A DNA stretch of 64,000 bases from Trichaptum fuscoviolaceum (lineage: Eukaryota; Basidiomycota; Agaricomycetes; Hymenochaetales; Trichaptaceae). Positions 45,888 to 58,187 of the stretch are shown here, piece after piece; positions within the stretch are counted from its first letter, which is position 1, and each line of letters starts with the position of its first letter. A model generated the notes under the pieces. The model saw only the letters and a program-made list of their open reading frames with translations. It was not told the DNA's origin and did not search any database. The stretch is taken from the NCBI GenBank assembly GCA_910574455.1, contig CAJSYZ010000002.1, positions 4,737,671-4,801,670 on the forward strand. The letters are read 5' to 3'. The translations under genes were made by a program, and so were the position numbers.

Positions 45888-47467
45888 GATTGCTGACTGA
45901 AGCTTGCAAAACAAAGCTCTTAGTTTATGCACTGGAGTGGATAAACTAGCTACGCGCAGAAGCCTGACATGGGCGAAGGTTAATTGTGTTGCGCTCGTTG
46001 TTCAGAACACGAGCTAGTCGACGCCCACGGTTGTTAGCTTTGAGCTTGAGCAAGAGAGACAGAAGGAAAGCCCGGCCGAAAGGTCCAACGCCTTCGGAAG
46101 TGACGTTGATTTCACGTGACTTACTATTACTACTCCGTGACTCCAAGTCAGGGTCGGCGCGACTCCAACGCGGTTTTTCTCACGATCGCCTGGCAGTGAT
46201 GCAGAGATGGCTCCGTGTAAGATCGTCAAGACGACTCGGACCTCAAGACGCAGTTGCGGACGCAGCGGCGCTGTAACCGAACCACATATACACAACAAAG
46301 CCGACCTTGTCTTCTCAAGCGCAATGCAGTTCTTGCGCTGATGAAGAGTATCCGCATCAAGTTTATCATATGGATCTTGGGCTTTGTGAGAACACTGGTG
46401 GCCTTCGCCGAGCACTATCACTGTTACTCTTCGTCAAAAATGATTGAGCGCATTGCTAGCGCATAACTTTCCAGACACTTGGACACTGACAATAGAATGA
46501 ACTAGCTATCTTGAACTAAATCAAAGAGGCGTGAACGTGATATCTGTTCGGACCCGCCTTTCGTGATGGATCATCGCAGAACGTAGATGGGATGAACGTA
46601 CCTTGGGGATCTAACCCAGGATCTCCTGTCAGTAATTCTTCCCCGACTGAATGTCCGTGCTGTATGCTTCGCGATTCCAGTTGCTATCCAGGACTGACTT
46701 CTAATCTCGTGCAGTGCTGAGGGTGTACAGGCATTCCTCGAGGAGTAAAGTTGCCTAATGACAGGATATGCTGACCCTTCCGGATTCAATAAAAGAAGTC
46801 GACAATAAAGTTTGATGTCGAGAAGCATCGTTCGGCGAGGTGGGGAGGATTGATTTAGAACCGTGTACGCTACACAAGTTGTGCGTTAAGCAAAGCCGCT
46901 CTCATTCATCTATCTTTTGATCCATCTGAACAACCCGATGTGATGCTTGAGGGAGCGTTCTGAGAGAGGCGCGCGTTTGAAAGTAGTGCGCACGAAGTCA
47001 ACTTTGCCATATCACCATAATGAAAGCGTTCCGGAGACAAGGAGACAAATGTACACATACGGAGATATTGGAAAGAAAGATATGGATTGTCGGAGTGAGA
47101 GTTGCGGCCGAATGGCGAAGACCAATAAAGGAGTGATGTAGACGCGTGTGATGGTTGCTACCGACGACGAAGCGGCTTCCTGTTCATATCATTTTGAAGG
47201 TTGGGGCCCTCATCAATTCCAAATCTCCTACTATATTGTCTGAATTGCGGTGCTCAAGAGAAAGCTTTTTAAGCTCGCCTGCACCCGTCAAGATGGCCTG
47301 CCAACCGTCTGTCAACGCATCCTACGCTCGCCGTACCCATCCACGTCCAATTATTTCTGAGCTCGGGTCGGACGAACAATTCGCTGCATCATATCATTCA
47401 CATTGCTTCTGATCTCTGGTCGTTTATTTCTGTATCTGTGCAAGCCACACTCTTGGTATATTCTTCA
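45888..47467. promoter_or_regulatory. Divergent promoter region between LAMTOR2-like and RasGEF genes
   Basis: A 1.6-kb head-to-head spacer. It contains the palindrome TCACGTGA at 46112-46119. Open frames at 46014-46421 (minus) and 46571-46828 (minus) lack motifs. The T- and C-rich last 200 bases look like the RasGEF leader. Confidence 0.45.
46112..46119. promoter_or_regulatory. E-box palindrome TCACGTGA
   Basis: An 8-bp perfect palindrome of the Cbf1/USF bHLH class, 225 bp upstream of the LAMTOR2-like ATG. Binding is inferred from motif only. Confidence 0.35.
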
Positions 47468-50400
47468 ATGCGAGGCCTGGGACGAGATATGCTCACCCAC
47501 CCGCGCCAGCGCCTGCAAATCGACCCCTACTACCAGGCTCCCCCACGCTCGCTCACCAGGTCCAAATTGATCAGCGTACCGTACAACTGCGCCGGCGCTT
47601 CCAGCTCCGACACAGAAAGAGATAGCCCAGCAGGCTCAGATTCGCCTTTCTCTTCGGTTTCTGCATCACCTTCTTTCTCTCTTTCCCCATCCTTTGACAT
47701 GGCCCATTCCAACTCCAGCTCAGCAACAGGCTCCTCCATCCACAACATACACACTCCGTCCAGTTCAAACTCAACTTCCATCCCCAGCGCTGGTGTCGAA
47801 AGTACTGTGCTTTGTTTGTATGACTTCGACTCAAGCGACCCCGACCACTTACCCTTCCGCAAGAACGAGTTGTTGGAGGTCGTAAAGAAGGAACCGAGCG
47901 GATGGTGGGCTGCCCTTCGGACTCATGATGATACGCCCCGTATTGGCTGGGTTCCTAGCGCGTTCGTGGTGGAGATCAGCTCTACAATGGCCGACACTTT
48001 ACGCTCGGTGAGCGAAGAAATGCGTGTTTTTGAATATGAGGGCAACCTATCGGCGATCTTTTACGAAGCGGGAGAAACTACAGCATCGTCGGTTTCAGAT
48101 GGCAGCTTACTAGAAAGCTTAGAAAATGACAAAGAGAGGGTGAGTGTCATAAATATCTATTCAATGACGGTAGTTGTAGCTACAGCAGTCACAACAATAT
48201 ATTGCGAATACTGATTCCGTTATACATCAGGCTCCTCCGTTCGTACAACTTCTCTCGCCCTCAGGACTAGTCGATGGTGATGACCGAAGTCTTGACCGAG
48301 ACTTTCCTGATGACGTTGCTTCATTTCCAATGCCACCCTCCTATAAGGGCCAAGGTATCGCACCGCCGCCGCGGTCTTATTCCCTACCGACCTTGCATCC
48401 GGGCTCAGAATCTGACATTTCGCAAGCACACGGTCTGCCATACTCTCATCCGCACACGCACCCATATGCACGAGCGGCATGGACGACAGAATCCGATTAT
48501 AGGTATGAGTCAACGCCACAACAACATCAGCAAGATCATAGACGCGATCATGTACCTGCGGCCGTAGAAGGTTGGGAAGAGCACACAGAGGAAGGTCGGG
48601 AAGTAGAAGACAGATGGACGGGAAGTGCGGGCCAGAATAATTATCCGAATGAGAGTGCGACACCAGCGCGGTCTCTGTCTTCCCAGCAGCAGCCGCCTGA
48701 GACACCACTGCAGTATCCACCATCGCCTGCAACGCCTATGCCGGTACCCACGCCCCCTGCTCGGACAGTCAACACAGCGACAGCGACGACGACGACACCA
48801 CTTCCTCCAAATCGCGACAAGCCCACGCCGCCCACGCCCACGCCCAGTGTCTCATTTGATCCTTCTGTGCCCGCAGCACTCGCGCCGGCATCCAGCTCCT
48901 ATCCGTCCTCCAACCCGCCTGACTCTAGTGTTTCTGCGTCAGCATCCAATTCCGCCTCCACATTTCCTTCCCCATCACAATCAGCATCAACTTCTATGTT
49001 ACCTTTCCAATACCGTCCAACTCTCAACCGCTCCCGTTCCGACTCCGCTCCCTCCTCAACCTCAACGACGCGTGCGTCCCGACGGCGGCCACTTATGCTT
49101 AACGACTATTCTTCACTCTCGAGACTGTCTGTCCTATACTCACCTTCACGAAATGATGCTTCAGCTTCCGACATGCCTACACCGCCACTTCAATCGTCTT
49201 CGGTAGAAAGGCGCATGGGTGAACTCGACCTCGACCTCGTTGACGACGACGACGCTTGGTTATATGAGAGCGGGTACTCTGGTGACCTATCCCCAGGAGG
49301 ATCGAAGCGGTCACCGACCAGTCGGCGCGCTGACAAAGTGCGTCAGTTGACGGGGGACGACGATGCACAGGCGTTTCATAATGCAAAGTCAGCGCAGGCG
49401 CGACTACCTTGGTATCTACAGCCAAGCTATTCTGCAGATGAGATCAAGCTTGAGTACGACGGGAGCGTGCGTGCGGGTACTCTCGCAGCCCTGGTTGAGA
49501 GGCTGACAGTCGATCCACTGAGTAAGTCGACCTCCACAAAAGCCTTTTCTCCGTCGAGCTGTTGCTCGTCGCCAATCAGCACGTTGTGCTATTGAACAGT
49601 TAGCGGGCTGGTCTCTTCCTTTCTTCTTTTATTTAACTTTGGACCTAAATTAAAAACAACCGTTCTGATAATTTATGCTATAATTTTGCATATTCTCTAT
49701 AACAAAGAACTCTCGCAAGAGACCCAATACCGACATGCGTTCTTGACAACATTCCATACCTTTGCAAGTGCTAGTGAAATCTTCGACCTCTTGGTTGAAC
49801 GTTACGAGATGAACCACCCGGAAGGACTTACCGCAGAAGAATTTGATGAATGGCGAGAGAAAAAGCACCGTCCCGTGCAGAAGCGGTGAGTCCTTCATCG
49901 TCTTCCTGAGTTTAAGAAACGATGTTGATTAAGACAAATTAGAGTCCTTGCTGTCTTCAACTTATGGCTGGAAGAACACGCTATGCTGCAAGATGACCCA
50001 CAGATCGTTCCCCGGCTTCGCGATTTCTTGTCGTTGATTAATTCACCTCCGTCTCTTGCGCTTACTGCGAAGCAAATGTTGCAAGTAATAGATAAGATGG
50101 TGCGTCGTCTCAAACGTCTTCTCCCTGCATAGAGAATTATAAGTCTGTTGTCCTTGGTAGATAAATCCCAGGCCATCAACTCCAGCTTCGGCTGCGGTGT
50201 CGACACCAGTCAAGCGCCGGAAACCTTCCCGAAATCAAAAGAACGATCTTCTCCGACAAGACCCGACAGATGTAGCCCAACAACTGACGTTAATGGAGCA
50301 CAGATTTTATGTGAAGATCGGGCCGCGGGAATGCTTGCGATGGACAAAGTCGCAAACGGGTGATCTTGTTGCCAATCTGTCTACGTTTTGCGCCATCCAT

Positions 50401-51200
50401 GATAAAATTGCCGCATGGGTGAAAATGAGTGTCTTGCTCCATGAAGGATTGGGAAAGAGAGCCGATACGGTCGACCTTTGGATCAGAGTCGCGGAGGTAG
50501 GTAACTTCGTCCCTTGATGCTATCAGAATCTCATTCGATACTGAATGAGTAGAAATGCCGAGCGCTTAACAATTTCTCTTCAACGAGCGCTATTGTCGCT
50601 GGTCTATCTAGTTCAGTGATTGGCCGCTTGCAGTTGACTTGGGCCCATGTTAATCGGGGCAATCATCTCGAACCTTTAATCAATCTTAACGAACCAAGGA
50701 GCAACTTCGCCACTTACCGTGCTGCATATGCGGTCGTCGAAGGTCCTTGTATTCCCTTCGTTGGCATCTTCCTTACGGACATCGTTCATATCCAAGATCA
50801 ATTGAAGGACCGGGTATCCTTCCCAATCCCCCCTCAATCATTAGCTTCCGCCTCATCTAGTAGTTCATCCTCTTCGCACCGCCCTTCCGCTTCTACACCT
50901 GACGACTCAGGTGCATTGACCTCTTCTTCAGCAACCTTGTCACAGCCTGCCTTTGGACCGCTTCTTATTAACTTCGTGAAGCGGCAGAAGTGGTATGATG
51001 CAGTTAACGGGATTATCAAGCACCAGAGCAAGCCATACCAATTCGTGGAGAGCCCAGGCATGATGACTTTTATCAAGGAGCAGCTCTCCCTCGCTTCGTC
51101 AAAGGAGGAAAGCTGGTTTTGGGCGCGTAGTGCAGAACTACAGAAGGCCGAAGTTGCACATGCTGATATTCGCCGAGGTCTGGAGGCTGCAGGTTTTTAA
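47468..51200 (+). CDS. SH3-RasGEF (Cdc25-type Ras exchange factor)
   Basis: After a Ser-rich N-terminus an SH3 domain is clear at residues about 105-170: VLCLYDFDSSDPDHLPFRKN, ELLEVVKKEPSGWWAALR and IGWVPSAFVVEI. A long disordered Pro/Ser region follows. The RasGEF N domain reads EIKLEYDGSVRAGTLAALVE, RHAFLTTFHTFASASEIFDL, VLAVFNLWLEEHAMLQDDPQ. The catalytic CDC25 domain reads DPTDVAQQLTLMEHRFYVKI, NLSTFCAIHDKIAAWVKMSV, WIRVAEKCRALNNFSSTSAI, YAVVEGPCIPFVGIFLTDIV and LINFVKRQKWYDAVNGI. It ends ADIRRGLEAAGF. This is the layout of yeast Cdc25/Sdc25, which load GTP on Ras at the plasma membrane to drive cAMP signalling. A Ser-rich insert sits between the two final helices of the catalytic domain. 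About seven introns, one near 190 nt at 49521-49711. Confidence 0.93.
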
Positions 51201-51662
51201 TAACCGTTACGACATCGATTTGAATTCTCAGAAAATAGACTCGAAGTACCAGTCTTCTCGCGTACAATTTACATGGAACCCCGATCATATTTCAACGGTT
51301 AATTGCGTACATTATCTTGCAGAAGTTATGCATTATCGACTCCTACACATTTGTACTTTTTTGATACCACAATGAGTTATGGAAGTCACCTAGTTTATAT
51401 CTGCTTCATGAATGACTGTTGTTTATAATTTTCTGAATTGTTTTCATGGAAGGAAGTCCATTTCTATCGAATTATTACGACGACGTGGAGTACCCTCAAG
51501 CGTCCGATGGTATATGATACAATTGCCGAAGGTAGAAAGATAATATGCCATATGAAACGAAAGCGAAAAAAACATGGGGAATCTAGATATTCCTCTGCGA
51601 CAAGGTGAGAATGAGCTGCCAATCATCGCAGGATATCAAACTTGACATTGATAATAGAGCGT
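51201..51662. other. Convergent spacer, 3' UTRs
   Basis: A 462-bp AT-rich spacer between the RasGEF and Rab5 stops. No gene is supported. Confidence 0.5.
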
Positions 51663-52695
51663 TCAGCAATTGCAAGCGTCCTGACCACCGTTTGCCCCTG
51701 CTGCCTTATTCAAGTCAACTCCCGATCTGGATCCAGCGCCTGGTGCACTTCTTGCAGCCCCACGCGACTGAGGTGGTGGTGCTGTCTGAGGAAGTTTCTT
51801 CGCTGTAACGGGAACAATCATCAGTACCATCAATCCATGAAGTACGGAATGAAGATGACAGTACCCAGTGCTGTAAAAATGTCCGATACGCCCTCCCCAG
51901 ACTTCGCAGAAGTTTCACCCCACATTAGGCCTTCCTCTTCCGCGTACTTCTGCGCCTCCTCCTGCGTTACTTGCCGACGTGCAGCCAGATCAAGTTTGTT
52001 GCCGCAGAGTGCGATCACGATAGAAGGGTCTGCCTGGCGTTGCAGTTCACGAATCCACGTGCGTGCCTTCTCAAGCGAAGCAGGTTGTGTGATGTCATAG
52101 ACGACAACTGCACAGTTCGCGTTGCGGTAGTACATTGGGGCCTAGATCAGTAATGATTATTGATGAGAATTGAAAGTCGTGAGACCAATGTGTTATCGTA
52201 CCAAAGACTATTGATTATGTTAATATGGTGCAGTAAACATCCGACGAGTAAATGTGCTCACCTTATACCTCTCTTGCCCTGCGGTATCCCTAAGAGAAAA
52301 GAGTGATTAGAGGACTGTAGAACATGTAGGAATAATCACTGTTTGATATACCAGATTTCGAATTTAACAGTAGAGCCATCCTCAAGAGTTACAGTTTGGG
52401 TCAGAAATGCAGCTAGACACTTTATATGAGCAATTCTCCGCTTGAGTTATACACGATATGTACCTCCAATTGTGCTTTCCCGGTAGTCATCGAATTGGTC
52501 TTTCACGAAGCGGAGGACCAAGCTGTTGTAGATGAGTGTCGTTAACACAGGCCCGGCCATATCAAGCAACGATAACACACCTTGATTTCCCCACTGCAGA
52601 TTCGCCTGTATCACAGGTTTTATTAGCAAAATTCTAACATAATGATCATTACTGTTACCTAGCAGGACAAGCTTGAACTGATATTGTTTCGACAT
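51663..52695 (-). CDS. YPT5: Rab5-family GTPase (Ypt5/Vps21)
   Basis: Exons spell the whole G domain: MSKQYQFKLVLLGESAVGKS (P-loop), LVLRFVKDQFDDYRESTIGA with the Thr of switch I, FEIWDTAGQERYK (switch II), VVVYDITQPASLEKARTWI, GNKLDL and ETSAKSGEGVSDIF. The tail ends GGQDACNC, a Cys-X-Cys prenylation motif. The YRESTIGAAF effector region is the Rab5 signature. It would direct early-endosome fusion and vacuolar sorting. About seven introns, two of them within the first 40 codons, and all join in frame. The stop is TGA at 51663-51665. Confidence 0.93.
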
Positions 52696-53094
52696 GGTGC
52701 GGAGGAGTTGGGAGGAGACAGGAGCGGGTGAGGTGACGCCCGCAGTAGACGTAATACACCATGCCCTAATTAGACCCTGCGCATGTGACCGTGAGACAGA
52801 CGGGCAGTACCACCGGTGTCAGTTTTTGACTCCTGTCTTCTGTCCTGTTGTTGCAACTTGTCTCCCACTTCTACTTGTGTCTATCAACTGGGTCTTGCTC
52901 CCATATCTTCACTTAAGTCGCCTGCCATACTTAAGTTCAGCGTTGCCTATCCTGCCAACAACCAATAAATCGTACCGTCGGTCAACGGTATTCGTCGGAG
53001 GCCTTGATCGCGATTTCTCTTTGATCTTGAACCGGACACGTCACAGCAGTCAGACACATCCTGAGCACAATCCATTGAGAGTAGTCGAGTCAGA
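52696..53094. promoter_or_regulatory. Divergent promoter region between Rab5 and RRM genes
   Basis: A 399-bp head-to-head spacer with no clear TATA box. No gene is supported. Confidence 0.45.
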
Positions 53095-56000
53095 ATGAAC
53101 CGCCATCACCCTTACGGCGGTGGTTTCTATGAGGGTGGACGCAGAGGTGCATCACCAGGCGCTACAGGCCCAGATCGTTCACACAGAGGTTCTCATGATC
53201 GAGGCGGTCATCGTGGAAGAGGCCGTGGTCGGGGAGGTGGTGGTGGCCATAATTCTGGCGGTGGCGGCGGTGGAGGATACTACGGCGGTGGTTATGGCCA
53301 AGATCAAGGCCCAGCAAGTTATGAGTCTTCTACACCCGATTCCTATGGCCAATGGAGCAGCCCTCAAGACAATTACTCAAATTACAGTCAACCTGACCCG
53401 TACGGAACCTCCAATGGAACATATCCGTACAATGATGCGCCTAGCGTTTATGATCAGAGCTATGGAAGTTATGAAGGTGCGAAAGCGACTATTAATTTAT
53501 TTTGAGACATCAAGTAGCTCTGCGCGATTCCACGTTCGCGTCTTTGAGGAGTGTTTTCCGGATTCCGTCCATTTAGCGTGGCTCTCGCCGCTCATGCATG
53601 ACGTCAGGCGATTCGTACTGTCTAAGGATCTTAGTATCCCAAGAATGTCCATCCTGAAAATGTGTGCGGGAGCTTGAGATCTAAGGGCCTTGAGGAACGC
53701 AAGGAAGGGAAGACTTCGCAATGGCCTGCTGAGAATATCACCAGCGCTTGAACGCCCTGTTTTGCCTTCAGCGCTTGGCCACGCGAAGTAAACTCGATTA
53801 CCACATTGGATCCAACTTCAACAACGCAATCATTTTCACATTTGATCTTCATAGTTGCGCTTTGGAATCATCCACATTGCTCTTGTCTTTATTCGTGAAT
53901 TTGCGATTACTCACGTAAATGTCAACTTTTATGTAGATACGCCGCATTCTGGTCGAGGAGGCCGCGGAGGCAAGCGCGGAGGACCTCCTCGAAGAGAAAG
54001 AGATGAATCAATTATCGAAGAACGGATCAATAGAGAACGTCCGTGCAGAACACTGTTCATCCGAAATATAAAGGTAGTTGAGTTTTGGTTGACGCTCTGA
54101 TGTCTCTTCCACATGAAAGACGGTCTGATGCAAGCTCTCTTCCAGTATGAAACGAATAGCGATGATGTTCGACATATATTCGAAGAACACGGAGAAATTA
54201 AGACGTTTTTTGACTTAATTTCGACTCGCGGGATGGTCTTCGTTACCTACGTGAGTCAGAAAGCAGTTGATCGGAAGTCGGGTTAGCGATATTGAATCCA
54301 TTATTGAAAGTTTGACCTTCGAGCCGCGGAACGCGCCCGTGAACGTCTTCAAGATACTGAAATCGGTGGCAGGCCGGTAAGCGGGATTGGTATCAATTGC
54401 GTATAAACATTGTCCTAACCATTTTCGTCAAGATCGATGTCCATTACTCCTTGCCACGCCCCGACGATCAGGCGAAGGGCGATCCCAAAGACCACAACCA
54501 GGTTCGTAACAAGAATGGCACTGCTTGGCAGAGCGCCCCTCATGGTCGACCGGCTATCGAACAGGGAACCCTGATTGTCACCTTGCGAAATTCGCCGTCT
54601 GGTCAGCCCATTGACGACACAGAAGTCCATCGATTATTCGCCAGGTTTGGTGACATAAAGAACATCAAACCGGGAGACAATCCCCATGAGTAAGTGCTGT
54701 GTTACAAAGTGATTTCTCTTCTTCTAAACTTTGTATGCCTAGTCAACGTTGTGTGGAGTATTATGACACTAGGGTGAGTTATGGATCTATCCTTTCCAAC
54801 ATTAATGCCTGAAAGATGCGTTTTCTAGGCGTGCGAAGATGCGTTCGAACGATTGAGGCGGGAGCCATTGCAAGACGGATTAATGGAGATTATATTCTCT
54901 TCAGAGTTCCCGGATGCTCATACCTCAGCTCCACCGCCTCAGAAGTACTTGTTATTTATAATGTTTTCTAAGCGTCTATAACTGAAATTGTCATAGACGT
55001 CAGGACGATCGTCAACAGCGCGGCCAGAACGACTTTAATGACGGCTATCGCGGTGGGCGTGGTCAAGGAAGAGGCGGAGGACGGGGAGGCGGTCGAGGCG
55101 GTCCACCAAGAGATGATTGGGACAATAGGCGAGGAGACACCAGTGAATGGGAACGGGACCGCGACGGTAGAGATCGGAGGTATAACAACGATTACAACGG
55201 AGGCGCTGACGGAGGCGGAAGAGGAGGAAGGGGGCGGGGCCGTGGGCGCGGGGGCGCGGGGTACGGCGGTGATCGATTTGATCAACGACAAAATGGTTAT
55301 GGTGGTCCGCCACCGCAAGTTACGCCGCATGCAAATTATGGACCTCCTCCGCCGTCCGGTCCGCCTGGACCTCCGGGAAGGCCACCTCAAAACTACGGAC
55401 AACCAAATGGCGGCCCGCCTATGCCATCCCCTGGTGCTCCCGTGAGTGCTGCCAGCTGCTTTCTTTGTTCATATATCGCAGACATAGGGACTCACTACTA
55501 TGTCATTCTTCTTGCAGCCGGTGGATGAGCGTCTAGAACAAGCGCGAAAGGTACAGCAACTTCTTGCTGCACTCAAACAACCCCAAGGTGGCGCGTCTGG
55601 AGTCGCACCGGCACCAGGAGCACCTCCTTCTGGAGGTCCTCCCCCGCCCCAGCCCCCTTCGCAGATGCCGCAAGGGGCACCAACTTACTACCCACCACCA
55701 CCAGGGATGCAACCCCCGTATCCAGGGGTGCCTCCACCCAATATGACTACATACGGTGCGCCTCCGCCGGCCAGTGTCTATCCGTCAGGAGTTCCGCCGA
55801 ATGCAACTCCCCAGCCTGGCATGGCCCCTCCTCCGCCTTCAGCTGCGTCGCTAGCTGCAGCGGGTATTCCACCCAACATCCTTGCAATGCTCCAGCAAGC
55901 GCAGAACATGGTACCTGCCGGTGCTGCAGCGCCTCAGGCACCTGGGTATCCTCAGTATGGGATGCCGCCTCCGCCTAATGGAGCGGCTGGTTCCAGTATT

Positions 56001-56143
56001 CCTCCCGGCACTGCGCCTCAGGATTACGCGACGCTCATGGCTTATCTGGTGAGCTCCTTCCGTTGATTGCAAGGGTAATATATATTGATGTCTTTATTTT
56101 ATAGCAACAGCAGCAGCAGGCTCAAGTGCAGGCCGGGAAATAA
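53095..56143 (+). CDS. Mei2-like RNA-binding protein with two RRMs and RGG boxes
   Basis: Exon 1 encodes a Gly/Tyr/Arg-rich head (GGHRGRGRGRGGGGGHNSGG). After a 457-nt intron come RGGRGGKRGGPPRRERDE and RRM1: CRTLFIRNIKYETNSDDVRH, with RNP1-like GMVFVTYFDLRAAERA, and PIDVHYSLPRPDD. RRM2 follows: GTLIVTLRNSPSGQPIDDTE, RLFARFGDIKNI, RCVEYYDTRACEDAFERL. The FVTYxDLRxAExA and xIDVHYSLP patterns match the N-terminal RRM pair of Mei2-like proteins; the third, C-terminal Mei2 RRM is absent. Then a second RGG region and a Pro/Gln-rich tail with PVDERLEQARKVQQLLAALK, ending QQQQQAQVQAGK and TAA at 56141-56143. Role: mRNA binding, with possible condensate formation through RGG and Gln-rich parts (inferred). 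Confidence 0.85.
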
Positions 56144-57472
56144 TGAAAGAACGATATGCGCCAGTTTTGATGAACCTCCGTGTCCATGGCGGTCGTATAT
56201 TTATTAGACGTTGAACACCAAAACTCATGCTAACTCTTATGATTATCTGTGATGTTTTCCTGCGATCCCTTCTGTACTAATGATTGTCTTTTGCCATACA
56301 AAACTGTCCGTCCATCCCTTCCCCAATATCGCAAACCGGACCAGGCTGTTTGCTCTCGAGAAAACAGCCTGGTTTGGTTTCGAGCGTACTATCGTTTTCC
56401 TCGTATTAATCTTCTGATTGACTATGTTAATGCCCACCTACCAGCTCGTAAATAGGAGTTCCAACATAGTTGGAACACGTACATACTTGTTCATGGTGTC
56501 GGATTATGTTTTACATAACCTTTATTTTCCTCTTCATTTTTACGGAACTTATTTATGGTCGCGAATGGTGACATCGCCCCTAAAGGTGACGCAATGGATG
56601 GTTATGGTGTCTTGTTTATTCGATGTTGTGTCTCTCGATCGCAAGCCACAAATATCATAGATACAAGGAACAACTTATAGTAATAGATACTACTATGTGG
56701 TAGTCACTTTTTCAATAAAATTGACATGGACCCCATTGTAATGATTACTCGCATGATGTTTATCTATGTAGGTAATCGACTTCGTTCTACTAGTAGTAGG
56801 CGTCAGAGCGGGCTCGACTATTGAAATTAAGCTGAGATTGCTTCTTGATGCGCCCATGCTACGCGCCTCGCTCGCTGCTCATCAAACGATCGCTTAACAT
56901 ATCGCTGCCCCTCGTTGTACCTCAATACACCGGAATCCGAATATAATTACGTTATCCAAACTTGGTCATGCGAATACACGGTGTACACCTGGCCTCCGGG
57001 ATGCACATGAATGTCTGTCGGAACGGCGAACAAAAGCCCACCGGTGACGCATGAGAGATGTTACCAGCCAGAAGCTAAAACATGGGGCAAAGCACTCCGC
57101 CACGTTCAAGCAGAGTCAATATTCGCTTTCATTTTTTCAGGAGCTGTCAGAAATTCAAACGTTTGGGGGATAATAATACTAGTTGTTCATGGCAGAGCAG
57201 TATGTATTATATTATACTGAAAGGAAGAAAGCGTCTTGTGATTCGTAGCAAAAAGTTCCAAACAGTCCTAAAACAGTCGGAGCAAACACATTACTGCATG
57301 CGGCTGCATACAGGCACGAGATACATGAAACCAAATTCATAAGCCAGATGATGCCCGAGTAGAACGCGAATAGAATGAGAGGTACCGAACACCGGCGGCG
57401 TCGAATGTTCTTTCCCCCTCTCCACGCGCTCAGGACAATTTTTCACCAGACGCGTCATAGGTATCACCAATT
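56144..57472. other. Convergent spacer after RRM gene and CFEM gene
   Basis: A 1.3-kb AT-rich stretch between converging genes, with no gene supported. It contains a 19-bp inverted repeat at 56333-56380, which would lie in the 3' UTR or just past the end of the RRM gene. Confidence 0.5.
56333..56380 (+). repeat. Inverted repeat, 19-bp stem with 10-nt loop
   Basis: The arms are 56333-56351 and 56362-56380, the loop is GCTCTCGAGA. Seventeen positions are Watson-Crick pairs; the other two (56338/56375 and 56339/56374) become G-U pairs if transcribed from the plus strand. It starts 190 nt after the RRM stop codon. It could be a 3' UTR element or an unannotated terminator-like hairpin; function is unknown. 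Confidence 0.75.
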
Positions 57473-58187
57473 TTAGGCGATGATGAACGCTCCAGCGACG
57501 ACACCAATAGCCGCAGCTGCAATGCCAGGGAGGCTAGAGAATGAGAAGGAAGCCTTGCCAGCAGCTGCTGATGAGCTGGTCGCAGAACCTGAACCAGACG
57601 AAGTATTTGCGGGTGTGGTGGAGGTGGAGGTCTTCACCGTAACCGAAGTGGACGAGTGCGTCGATGTCGCAGAAGGAGACGAAGTGACCGTGGTGGAAGT
57701 GGATACGGTAACGGACTCCGAAACGCCAGAGGTGGAGGACTCAGACTCGGTGGTCGACGATGCGCCGGAGGAAGCTGAGACTACAGAACAAGAATGATGA
57801 ATTGCTGAACAAAAATCTGCGTGGAAAATATAGCTTACCACTTGCACATTCTTGCTGCTGGAGAGTAAGGGCAGTCTGAATGTCAGCCGCAGTGCAGTTA
57901 GACTGGAGACAAGTTGCAGCAGCCGTCGTAAACGAAGTTGACGAGCAGAGGCACGTAAGATCCGTTCTGAAGAACGAGGATTTAATACGTAGAGAATAAG
58001 TCAGAAGAAACGTGAATGCTTACACGCCATTGCACCCAGCACTTGACGCAGCGCTTGTCAGACAGCTGACAATGCAGGCGTTCAAGCCTGCAGTGGGGTC
58101 AGATGAGGCGGCAGAGGTGGTCGAGTCCTGTGCGCGAACGGCGACAAGGAGAGCAGCAACAGCGAGGAAAGACTTGTTCATGAACAT
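57473..58187 (-). CDS. CFEM-domain GPI-anchored cell-surface protein
   Basis: The signal peptide is MFMNKSFLAVAALLVAVRAQ. The CFEM domain shows eight cysteines: LNACIVSCLTSAASSAGCNG, then after an intron TDLTCLCSSTSFTTAAATCL, QSNCTAADI and QQQECAS. A Ser/Thr-rich stalk follows. The C-terminus, FSFSSLPGIAAAAIGVVAGA with FIIA at the end, is a hydrophobic GPI-attachment signal, with Ser/Gly/Ala residues just before it as possible omega sites. CFEM proteins are fungal-specific; some bind haem and some take part in host interaction or wall stability, so no single role can be assigned. Introns lie at about 57785-57840 and 57963-58020. A TATA box sits 89 nt upstream. A second in-frame ATG at 58181 is also possible. 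Confidence 0.88.

Noticed and set aside
46014..46421. Minus-strand open frame of 135 codons
   Set aside because: No motif; it lies in the divergent promoter between the LAMTOR2-like and RasGEF genes.
46585..46640. tRNA-like T-loop (GGGTTAGATCCC) on the minus strand
   Set aside because: The conserved GGTTCGA core is altered, and no D-arm, anticodon arm or acceptor pairing could be built around it.
53501..53935. snoRNA inside the long intron of the RRM gene
   Set aside because: No C box (RTGATGA) with a paired D box could be found by eye.
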